In this document: one piece after another, positions 1-6,476 of the stretch
How positions within the stretch are numbered: position 1 is the first letter of the stretch
Layout of the letters: each line of letters begins with the position of its first letter
Translations under genes and position numbers: made by a program
NCBI RefSeq assembly: GCF_006442315.1
Contig: NZ_VFVY01000036.1
Span: 1-33,666 of the forward strand
Direction: 5' to 3'
Origin: Mesorhizobium sp. B2-3-4
Lineage (GTDB): Bacteria > Pseudomonadota > Alphaproteobacteria > Rhizobiales > Rhizobiaceae
Length of the DNA: 33,666 bases
Notes under the pieces: generated by a model
What the model was told of the DNA's origin: nothing
Databases searched by the model: none
The model's input: the letters and a program-made list of their open reading frames with translations, nothing else

Positions 1-30
1 GCAAATGCAACTTGACACAACAGATAGTCG

Positions 31-201
31 CTCATCGCCCTGCCGGGCATTTCTCCCCGTATAGTGACGGGGAGAAATGGTCGCTGCCCTTGATGTTTTC
101 GCCAAAGTTCGGCGGTGCAAGTGGAGCGCCGGCGTTGCGGCCAGCTCCCTTCTCCCCGTAAACGGGGAGAAGATGCCGGCAGGCAGATGAGGGGCGGCGC
201 C
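31..201. repeat. Palindromic MITE-like intergenic repeat, copy 1
   Basis: Two half-elements face each other. The left half carries a perfect 11-bp hairpin (50-60 TTTCTCCCCGT, loop 61-66, 67-77 ACGGGGAGAAA). The right half carries a CTTCTCCCCGT/ACGGGGAGAAG hairpin followed by GATGCCGGCAGGCAGATGAGGGG, which mirrors the left CCTGCCGGGCAT. The same design recurs at 23646-23827, as a solo half at 19329-19385, and in a diverged form at 33251-33485. No transposase is encoded. It resembles the RIME class of rhizobial intergenic mosaic elements; that name is an inference from architecture. Confidence 0.8.
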
Positions 202-219
202 GGCCTCTGCAGAAAAGCC

Positions 220-987
220 TCACATCGCGGTAAAGCCATTATCCACGAACAGATGCGCGCCGTTGACGAAGCTCGACTCGTCGCTGGCAAGGTACAGCGC
301 CGCCTTCGCTACCTCCTCCGGCTCGCCGATGCGGCCCTGCTGCGCCGCCAATGCGGCGTCGGAAACATCGACGCCGAGCTTGCCGAGGTCGGCGACCTCG
401 CGCAGGCCGTGCGGAGTCCTGATGAAACCGGGGCAGACGGCATTGCAGCGGATGTTGCGATCGCGGAATTCCACCGCGATGGCGCGCGCGAACATGTGGC
501 AGGCGCCCTTGGTGGTGTCGTAGAGCACTTCGTTGGGCGTCGCGGCCACGGCCGAGATCGACGAGGTGCAGACGATCGAGCCGCCTCCGGCCGCGATCAT
601 GCCGGGAAGCACGGCGCGCGTCATCAGGAACATCGAGCGGACATTGACGGCATGCAGCCAGTCCCATTCCTGCAGGGTCGTCTCCAGGAACGGCTTGATC
701 ACGATGGTACCGGCATGATTGAACAGCACGGTGACCGGGCCGAGCTTTCCGGTCGCCGCTTTCACCGCCGCTTCGACCTGCGCCTCGTCGGAGACGTCAG
801 CGACAAAATGCTCGGCGACATGGCCGCGCGCCCGGATCGCGGCGGCGGTAGCGGCGGCTGCTTCGCCATTGCGGTCGATGATCGCTACCTTGGCGCCCTC
901 GGCGGCGAACAGCTCCGACGCCGCGCCGCCCATTCCCGTCGCGCCACCCGAGATGATGGCGACCTTGCCGGCCAGTCTTGATCCCAT
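220..987 (-). CDS. SDR family NAD(P)-dependent oxidoreductase
   Basis: This 255-aa protein is a classical short-chain dehydrogenase with a Rossmann fold, predicted cytoplasmic. The nucleotide-binding loop SGGATGMG lies at residues 13-20. An Asp at about residue 38, at the end of strand 2, favours NAD over NADP. The NHAG motif is at 90-93, a variant of NNAG. Catalytic Ser is about 143, and Tyr156 and Lys160 form YxxxK. A proline-glycine segment, CPGF, follows as usual. The start is ATG at 987, preceded by an AAGGGGAA ribosome site; longer readings upstream have no support. The substrate cannot be told from sequence. The gene stands alone: its upstream neighbour is divergent and a repeat lies downstream. 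Confidence 0.93.
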   Translation of the reverse strand: MGSRLAGKVAIISGGATGMGGAASELFAAEGAKVAIIDRNGEAAAATAAAIRARGHVAEHFVADVSDEAQVEAAVKAATGKLGPVTVLFNHAGTIVIKPFLETTLQEWDWLHAVNVRSMFLMTRAVLPGMIAAGGGSIVCTSSISAVAATPNEVLYDTTKGACHMFARAIAVEFRDRNIRCNAVCPGFIRTPHGLREVADLGKLGVDVSDAALAAQQGRIGEPEEVAKAALYLASDESSFVNGAHLFVDNGFTAM

Positions 988-1275
988 TGTTGTTCCCCTT
1001 GTTCGACGATTTCGCGCTTGTTTCCCCGCGATGCTATCGCGCCCGCACTCGCCGGCCAATGCATGAAGTGATGCAGCGGGAACAAGGCCATAGGGCCATT
1101 CGAACGGTCGAGGCGGTGCTGGCGGCCCCGCCAGTTGAACCCCTCGATGGGCAATCTCAGCAATAGGCGCCCAATTCTTCGCCATATCGAGAAAAATTTT
1201 TCTGCCAATGGCCGGAAAATAGCAATCGACAAAGTCTACAAGTTTTATAGATTAACCCGCGAGACGGAGGTCGAT
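988..1275. promoter_or_regulatory. Divergent intergenic region with a 14-bp palindrome
   Basis: This 288-bp gap separates the SDR gene from the small membrane protein gene and should hold both promoters. The right half (about 1180-1260) is clearly more AT-rich than its surroundings. It contains a perfect palindrome AGAAAAATTTTTCT at 1190-1203. I see no convincing -35/-10 pair and cannot name a regulator. Confidence 0.35.
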
Positions 1276-1431
1276 ATGTCCTACATCCAGAACGCTCAGA
1301 CTGACGGCAGCGGCCAGAGGGTGGCCAATGCCCAGAGCTTTCGTCCGGCCTATGCCGGCGCTTTCGCCTATATCGTCTTTGCCCTTGCGTTCGTGTTCAC
1401 CGGGGCAGTCGTGCTGGGCCTAATTCCCTAA
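1276..1431 (+). CDS. Small single-pass membrane protein, unknown function
   Basis: This 51-aa ORF starts at ATG 1276, with GACGGAGG 6-13 bases upstream as a good ribosome site. The N-terminal half is polar (MSYIQNAQTDGSGQ). The C-terminal half is one hydrophobic helix, from about AYAGAFAY to VVLGLIP, so it is probably a single-span inner-membrane protein with a cytoplasmic or periplasmic tail. A strong hairpin follows it (1491-1526), so it is likely monocistronic. I do not recognise the family. The good start signal, the AT-rich promoter region and the clear membrane segment argue that it is real. Confidence 0.6.
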   Translation: MSYIQNAQTDGSGQRVANAQSFRPAYAGAFAYIVFALAFVFTGAVVLGLIP

Positions 1432-1445
1432 GGCATCGGCTCGAC

Positions 1446-1526
1446 GGGGCCGTTGCCCCACCGCTTTCAGGCAATCGGAGTTGAATGAACCGGATCCCGG
1501 CGCGCTTGTGCGCGCGTGAGGATCCG
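1446..1526 (+). terminator. Two hairpins downstream of the small membrane protein
   Basis: The first hairpin is GGGGC (1446-1450), loop CGTT, GCCCC (1455-1459). The second is longer: CGGATCC (1491-1497) pairs perfectly with GGATCCG (1520-1526), and an inner GCGCGC-TTGT-GCGCGC can stack within it. ATTTTC follows directly, which suits an intrinsic terminator for the 51-aa gene. An attenuator for the next gene is the alternative. Confidence 0.5.
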
Positions 1527-1568
1527 ATTTTCGCAGCATCAATGATTCCAGCGATGGAGGAGATGACA

Positions 1569-2510
1569 ATGCCGATCGAATTCACGCATGTCCCGGGCAA
1601 GACCGCCGAAGCCGCTGCCCCGTTTTTCTACGACTTCGCAGAGACAGCGACAAAGCTCGGGCTGATCGAGGACAGCGGGTTCCAGAAGATCGTCGTCGAC
1701 GATTCGGCCGGACTGCTGACCAACATGGATATTGCCGCCCAGGTGCTCAACCGGACCGGGTCGCTGGAAGTGGTGCTCACCCATTGGGCCGGCGTGATCG
1801 AGCCGACCGTGGCGGCCCGCCAACTGGCGTCCATCGACAGGGAGAGCGGCGGACGGCTGGCGCTGCGGATGATCAGCGAGCCGTTGAACGACGACGATGC
1901 CGAGACACGGCCGGTCGGACACGGCGTCGTCTGGCAGCGCATCGACGAATATCTGGTGCTGTTGAAGCGGCTGTGGTCGAACGAGCGCCCCTTCGACCAT
2001 GAAGGCGCTTTCTACAGCATCAAGGGCGGTTATATCGAGCGCAAGGGACCGCACGGGGCCGACCTCGTGATCCGCATGGGCGGACAATCGGGGACGGCGC
2101 TGAAAGTGGCCGGCCGGCATGCCGATGTCTTCGAACTGGCGCCGGGCTCGATCGACGAGGTCCGGCATCTGATGGAGCGGGCGCGTGGCGCCGCCGCCGA
2201 ACATGGCCGCGCCGGCAAACTGCGCTTCGCGCTTCCGGTCAGGATCCACAAAGGCGCTTCCGCCGCCAGCCACAGGGCGGTCGACCTTTCGGGACCGCCG
2301 GCTCAGGTCGCGCTATCGCTGCTTGCCTATGCGGCTCTTGGCATCGACGAGTTCATGATCGTCGGCGTCGACACGCCGCGCGAGATCGCGACAGCCGGCC
2401 GGGAGACATTGGCGCTGCTGCGCAATTCGCTGGCGCGCCGGGAGGCCGATGCACCCGAGCCCGGAGCCTATGCCTTGCGCGCCGTCGCCGGAATGCTTGC
2501 CGCCGGATAG
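1569..2510 (+). CDS. LLM-class (luciferase-like) flavin-dependent oxidoreductase
   Basis: This protein of about 313 aa looks like the TIM-barrel bacterial luciferase superfamily (SsuD-like alkanesulfonate monooxygenase branch). Family-typical stretches are THWAGVIEPTVAARQLASID (barrel strand and helix), RIDEYLVLLKRLW, FDHEGAFYSIKGGYIERK, and a C-terminal segment ending in EFMIVGVD. Such enzymes use reduced flavin from a partner reductase to oxidise organosulfur or other carbon compounds. No reductase is seen nearby. ATG 1569 is preferred because GGAGGAG lies 7-8 bases upstream. ATG 1563 is possible but crowds that site. The gene is convergent with a TetR regulator 22 bases downstream. Confidence 0.85.
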   Translation: MPIEFTHVPGKTAEAAAPFFYDFAETATKLGLIEDSGFQKIVVDDSAGLLTNMDIAAQVLNRTGSLEVVLTHWAGVIEPTVAARQLASIDRESGGRLALRMISEPLNDDDAETRPVGHGVVWQRIDEYLVLLKRLWSNERPFDHEGAFYSIKGGYIERKGPHGADLVIRMGGQSGTALKVAGRHADVFELAPGSIDEVRHLMERARGAAAEHGRAGKLRFALPVRIHKGASAASHRAVDLSGPPAQVALSLLAYAALGIDEFMIVGVDTPREIATAGRETLALLRNSLARREADAPEPGAYALRAVAGMLAAG

Positions 2511-2532
2511 GTGAGCGCTGGAACAGTCGGGT

Positions 2533-3231
2533 TCACGACCTCGGAGCGATGCCCGCAAGCAGCAAATCGAGGCCTTTCCTGAAGGTGCCGATCCAGTCGT
2601 CGTCGAGCAGCAGACGAGAGCGCTGGATCGTCGGATAGGCTCCGCCCGGATGCGCGGGGCGCTGCCGTGTGGCGGACCTGTCGTTGCCGGCGACGTCGAA
2701 ACTCGTCCGGGTGATGGTGGCGCCCATCACATAGTTCCACAGCGACCAGATCGCGACGTTCAGGTCCGCATCCGCCACACCGGCCCTGGACAAGGTCGCG
2801 CCCAGCAATTCCAGGCGGCCGAGAATGTTGGGGCCGAGCGCCCGGCTCGACAGCAGCGCTGCCGACCAGGGATGGCGCAGCATGCCGGCTCGCCAGTCTT
2901 CGAGCATAAGCGCGACCTCCGGGCGCCAGTCCGGGGTTTCGGCAGTCCGCGGCGGTCCGCGATATTCGAGGGCCGAATCGAGCGCGAGATCAAACACCTC
3001 TTCCTTGTTGTCCACATGCCAATAGAGGCTCATCACGCCTGAACCGAGGCAATCGGCGAGCCGACGCATGGTCAATCCGTCGACCCCATGGGCGTCCAGC
3101 AAGTCAACCGCGGTCGCAACGATGCGCTCCAGGGAAAGAGACGGTTCACCGTGTTGCTCGGGGGCGGACGGTGAGGCCATCTTCCGCCGTCCGGATCGCT
3201 TGCCCAGGGCGCCGCTGCGTTTGGCTGCCAT
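2533..3231 (-). CDS. TetR/AcrR family transcriptional regulator
   Basis: This 232-aa protein has a basic, disordered N-terminus (1-30). A TetR DNA-binding domain follows: helix at about 34-48, then the turn region DGLTMRRLADCLGSGVMSLYWHV at about 51-73, with the conserved LYWHV of the recognition helix and the following DNKEE. The rest resembles the TetR ligand-binding C-terminal domain, which also dimerises. ATG 3231 has GAGGAAA about 6 bases upstream. It is divergent from the exported RidA-like gene. The 191-bp gap between them carries two similar palindromes (3302-3316 and 3327-3341) that are good candidates for its operators. Autoregulation and control of the RidA-like gene are inferred. 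Confidence 0.92.
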   Translation of the reverse strand: MAAKRSGALGKRSGRRKMASPSAPEQHGEPSLSLERIVATAVDLLDAHGVDGLTMRRLADCLGSGVMSLYWHVDNKEEVFDLALDSALEYRGPPRTAETPDWRPEVALMLEDWRAGMLRHPWSAALLSSRALGPNILGRLELLGATLSRAGVADADLNVAIWSLWNYVMGATITRTSFDVAGNDRSATRQRPAHPGGAYPTIQRSRLLLDDDWIGTFRKGLDLLLAGIAPRS

Positions 3232-3301
3232 CACTTTTCCTCGCGGTTCAGACCGCCGATCTTGGCTGGCAATGTCAGGAATGTCGATTCGGCCGATTGA
3301 C

Positions 3302-3341
3302 TCGTACATTGTACCATGAGAGTGGATCGTATGGCGTACGA
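3302..3341. promoter_or_regulatory. Twin palindromic operator candidates (TetR)
   Basis: Two 15-bp sites share the form TCGTA-N5-TAC(G/C)A: 3302-3316 (TCGTACATTGTACCA) and 3327-3341 (TCGTATGGCGTACGA). Their centres are 25 bp apart. The second site is a perfect 5-bp inverted repeat. The first contains the perfect palindrome GTACATTGTAC (3304-3314). They lie between the divergent TetR and RidA-like genes, where a TetR dimer would normally bind. Confidence 0.55.
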
Positions 3342-3422
3342 GTGACCCAAAGGGAATGACGATGCCAGGTTCGATCAAGAGGCAGCGAAAGCCGGTCAAG
3401 GCTCGCAAGCTGAGGAGGGATC

Positions 3423-3905
3423 ATGTCGCGCGCAATCAACCAACTGCTCACCGGAGGGCTAATCATCATGACCATTTCCATCGCGGCGCCGGCGAACGCC
3501 GGTGATTTCAAGCTCACGATCGTCAATCCGAAAACCCTCCACGATCCTTCGCCGAACGGCTACAGCACGGCCGTGATCACGCCTCCCGGAGCAAGGCTCG
3601 CTTACATTTCGGGACAGGGTGGCCAGGACGATACCGGAGGGCTGTCGCCGGACTTCGCCGTGCAGGTCAAGCAGGCCTACGCAAATCTGCGCCGCGCGCT
3701 GGACGGGCTCGGTGCCAGGCCGGATCAGGTCGCCAAGCTGACGGTCTTCGTGGTCGATCACGATATGGGCAAGCTTGGCGTGCTGACCGAAAGCGTGAAG
3801 GCCATGTTCGGCGAGGCACTGCCGGCGCAGACGCTTGTCCCCGTTCCCAAGCTCGCAATCGATCCGATGCTGTTCGAGGTCGAGGCCGTGGTCGTTCTGG
3901 AGTAG
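3423..3905 (+). CDS. RidA/YjgF-family protein with predicted signal peptide
   Basis: This 160-aa protein has a signal-peptide-like N-terminus (hydrophobic 8-22, then APANA before GDF, cleavage near 26/27). A Rid domain of about 130 residues follows. Family features include YISGQGGQD, the helix QVKQAYANLRRALDGLGA, VAKLTVFVVD, and the C-terminal PKLAIDPMLFEVEAV. The arginine of the usual PARS motif, needed for imine deaminase activity in RidA, is replaced by Gln (PAQT, Gln136). It therefore probably belongs to a Rid subgroup without that chemistry. ATG 3423 follows AGGAGGGATC. An internal Met at 16 would shorten the signal, but the first start has the better ribosome site. It is divergent from the TetR gene. 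Confidence 0.85.
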   Translation: MSRAINQLLTGGLIIMTISIAAPANAGDFKLTIVNPKTLHDPSPNGYSTAVITPPGARLAYISGQGGQDDTGGLSPDFAVQVKQAYANLRRALDGLGARPDQVAKLTVFVVDHDMGKLGVLTESVKAMFGEALPAQTLVPVPKLAIDPMLFEVEAVVVLE

Positions 3906-3928
3906 CGGCACCGGCGAAGCCAGTACGC

Positions 3929-4603
3929 TCAGCCGGCGTCGCCGGCGAGGCGGATCAGGCCATCGATGACGGCGTCCGAATCGGCCAGCACGCCGAAGAC
4001 GCCGTCCTCGACCGTCACCATGTGCAGGGCCGCCTCATGCGCTTGTCTGTCGCCGCTGGCGCAGGCGTCCGGGATCGTCAGGCACTGAAAGTTGCGGTCG
4101 CAGGCCTCGCGCAGCGTGGTGTGGACGCAGACATCGGTGGTGCAGCCGGAAAACATCAGATGCGTGATGCCTTGCGCGCGCAGCACGAGCTCGAAATCCG
4201 TATGGGTGAAGGCGCTGTTGGCGGTCTTGTCGATGATGATGTCATCGGGCGCGACGTCGATCTCCGGAACGATCTGGAATCCCGCGCCCGAGCGCAGCAG
4301 AACGTCCGTCCCGTCGAGGCCCGAGCGCTTGCGGCGCCATTTCTCGTAAGGCGTCATGTCGGCCATGTCGGCGCGGTAGCCTTGCCTTGTGTGGATGACC
4401 GTGACGCCGGCTTTGCGCGCCGCCGAGATCAGCCGGTTGACGGCCGGCAGGATCGCCCGCAGCGGTGAGGGATCGTAGCCCTTCCTGGCGAAATAACCTG
4501 TCGTCGACAGGAAGTCCTGCTGCAGGTCGATGACGACCAGCGCGGTATTGGCGGCCACCAGCCGGCCGTCATAGGGGTAGTCGAAGGGTGTTGCCTTGAT
4601 CAT
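3929..4603 (-). CDS. Isochorismatase-family cysteine hydrolase, biuret-hydrolase-like
   Basis: This 224-aa protein is a complete isochorismatase-like hydrolase. The putative catalytic triad is Asp26 (VVIDLQQDF), Lys126 (IIDKTANS) and Cys159 (TTDVCVHTT). The stretches YPYDGRL, HTRQGYRADMAD and KWRRKR recall biuret/ureide amidohydrolases of rhizobia more than true isochorismatases. The reaction would be hydrolysis of a C-N bond in a small amide such as biuret; the exact substrate is inferred. ATG 4603 has GGAG 8 bases upstream. It lies 33 bp after the ABC exporter gene on the same strand and may be cotranscribed, but nothing ties it functionally to siderophores. It is convergent with the RidA-like gene. 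Confidence 0.85.
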   Translation of the reverse strand: MIKATPFDYPYDGRLVAANTALVVIDLQQDFLSTTGYFARKGYDPSPLRAILPAVNRLISAARKAGVTVIHTRQGYRADMADMTPYEKWRRKRSGLDGTDVLLRSGAGFQIVPEIDVAPDDIIIDKTANSAFTHTDFELVLRAQGITHLMFSGCTTDVCVHTTLREACDRNFQCLTIPDACASGDRQAHEAALHMVTVEDGVFGVLADSDAVIDGLIRLAGDAG

Positions 4604-4636
4604 CGTAAGCTCCAGACTGCCGGCCTCAGCATAGCA

Positions 4637-6361
4637 TCAATGCGCCGACACCAGGTGCTGGGCATCGTGCAGCCGCCGGTAGACGCCGTCGGCATGGATC
4701 AGCTCCTGGTGCGAGCCCTGTTCGACAATACCGGATTCGGAGACAACCACGATGCGGTCGGCGCCGCGGATCGTCGCCAGCCGGTGGGCAATGACCAGCG
4801 TGGTGCGGCCTTGCGCGAGTTCGGCCAACGCCTTCTGGATCTCGCGCTCGGTCTGCGTGTCGAGCGCCGACGTCGCCTCGTCGAGGATCAGGATCGGCGG
4901 ATTCTTGAGGAACATGCGGGCGATCGCCAGCCGCTGCTTCTGGCCGCCCGAAAGTTTGACGCCGCGCTCGCCGATGATGGTGTCATAGCCGGCCGGCAGG
5001 CCCGCAATCATGCCATCGAGCTGAGCCCGTCTGGCGGCGTCGGCGATGGCTTCGTCGGAAGCGCCGAGCCGGCCATAGGCGATGTTTTCGCGCACCGAGC
5101 CGCCGAACAGGAAAACGTCCTGCTGGACGATGCCGATCTGGCCGCGCAGCGAGGCCAGCGTCATGTCCCTGATGTCAATGCCATCGATCGCAATGGAGCC
5201 AGCGCCGACCTCGTAGAAGCGCGGCAGCAGCGAGCAGATGGTGGTCTTGCCGGCGCCGGACGGGCCGACGAAGGCGACGGTCTCGCCGGCATGGATCGTC
5301 AGATCGACATCCCTGAGCACCGGCTTGCCGTCGCCATAGCCGAAGCTGACGCCCCGGTATTCGATATCGCCCTTGAGGCTGTTGACAGCCACAGCACCTG
5401 GCCGGTCGGCGATGTCGGGTTCGGTGTCGAGCAGTTCGGTATAGCGGCGGAAGCCGGCAATGCCTTTTGGATAGGTCTCGATCACCGAATTGATCTTCTC
5501 GATCGGCCGCACGAAGACGCCGACCAGAAGCAGGAAGCCGACGAAGCCGCCATTGCTCAATCCTCCAGTAATGACCAGGTAGCTGCCGGCGATCATCACC
5601 ACGAGCTGGATCAGCCTTATGCCCATATAGTTCAGCGAGTTCGAGGCCGACATGATGCGGTAGGCGTCGAGCTTGGTCTGGCGGTAGCGCTGGTTGTCAT
5701 GGGCGAACAGCGCGCGCTCGTGCTCCTCGTTGGCGAAGGCCTGGACGACGCGCATGCCGCCGACATTCTCCTCGATGCGGACGTTGAAATCGCCGACTCG
5801 GCCGTAGAGCGCCTGCCAGTTGCGCTCCATGCGGTCGCCATAGCGCATGGTCACCCAGGCGATCAAAGGCACGATCACCGCGGTCAGCAGCGCCAGATGC
5901 ATGTTGACTGTGAACATCAGCACGAAGGCGCCGGCGAAGGTCATGACGGCGATGAACAGGTCCTCGGGGCCATGATGGGCGATTTCGCCGATCTCCTCGA
6001 GGTCCTTGGTGACGCGGCCGACGAGGTGGCCGGTCTTGTTGTTGTCGTAGAAGCGGAACGACAGTTTCTGCAGATGGTCGAAGCTCTTGCGCCGCATCTC
6101 GGTCTCGATGTTGATGCCCAGCATATGGCCCCAATAGGTGACGACTGCCATCAGCGCGGTGTTGAGAAGATAGATCAGCAGCAGGCCGGCGGAGGCGATG
6201 ATGATCAGCGTCCAGTCCTGTTGCGGCAGAAGCTGGTCGACAAAGGCGCGTACCGCCATCGGAAAGCCGAGTTCGAGCAGGCCGGCGAGCACCGCGCATG
6301 AGAAATCGAGGACGAACAGCCCCTTCCAGGGCGCGTAATAGGCGAGGAAGCGTCTGATCAT
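4637..6361 (-). CDS. ABC transporter, fused permease/ATPase (MsbA-type exporter)
   Basis: This 574-aa half-transporter has six predicted membrane helices in residues 1-300 and one nucleotide-binding domain. Walker A GPSGAGKTT is at about 365, the Q-loop at VQQDVFLFGG, the signature LSGGQKQR at about 470, Walker B ILILDEATSALD at about 489, and the H-loop at IAHRL. It should work as a homodimer exporting a lipid, peptide or other hydrophobic molecule. It sits 115 bp after fhuB on the same strand, so it may be part of the iron locus, for example in export or intracellular handling of a siderophore; this is only positional inference. ATG 6361 has a weak ribosome site. An imperfect hairpin around 6390-6420 may separate it from fhuB. 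Confidence 0.93.
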   Translation of the reverse strand: MIRRFLAYYAPWKGLFVLDFSCAVLAGLLELGFPMAVRAFVDQLLPQQDWTLIIIASAGLLLIYLLNTALMAVVTYWGHMLGINIETEMRRKSFDHLQKLSFRFYDNNKTGHLVGRVTKDLEEIGEIAHHGPEDLFIAVMTFAGAFVLMFTVNMHLALLTAVIVPLIAWVTMRYGDRMERNWQALYGRVGDFNVRIEENVGGMRVVQAFANEEHERALFAHDNQRYRQTKLDAYRIMSASNSLNYMGIRLIQLVVMIAGSYLVITGGLSNGGFVGFLLLVGVFVRPIEKINSVIETYPKGIAGFRRYTELLDTEPDIADRPGAVAVNSLKGDIEYRGVSFGYGDGKPVLRDVDLTIHAGETVAFVGPSGAGKTTICSLLPRFYEVGAGSIAIDGIDIRDMTLASLRGQIGIVQQDVFLFGGSVRENIAYGRLGASDEAIADAARRAQLDGMIAGLPAGYDTIIGERGVKLSGGQKQRLAIARMFLKNPPILILDEATSALDTQTEREIQKALAELAQGRTTLVIAHRLATIRGADRIVVVSESGIVEQGSHQELIHADGVYRRLHDAQHLVSAH

Positions 6362-6476
6362 CGCAGTGAACCGCTGGCTATGCTGGTGGTCGGGTGTGGT
6401 GGCAGTCCACGACCCGTCGTTTGTTGGCGCTGCTTACAAGTGCCGGCGCATGCGGGGCAATATGCCAGCGCGGCCT

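Noticed and set aside
4640..6301. 553-aa frame antisense to the ABC exporter
   Set aside because: Opposite a complete, motif-rich ABC exporter; composition of a shadow frame.
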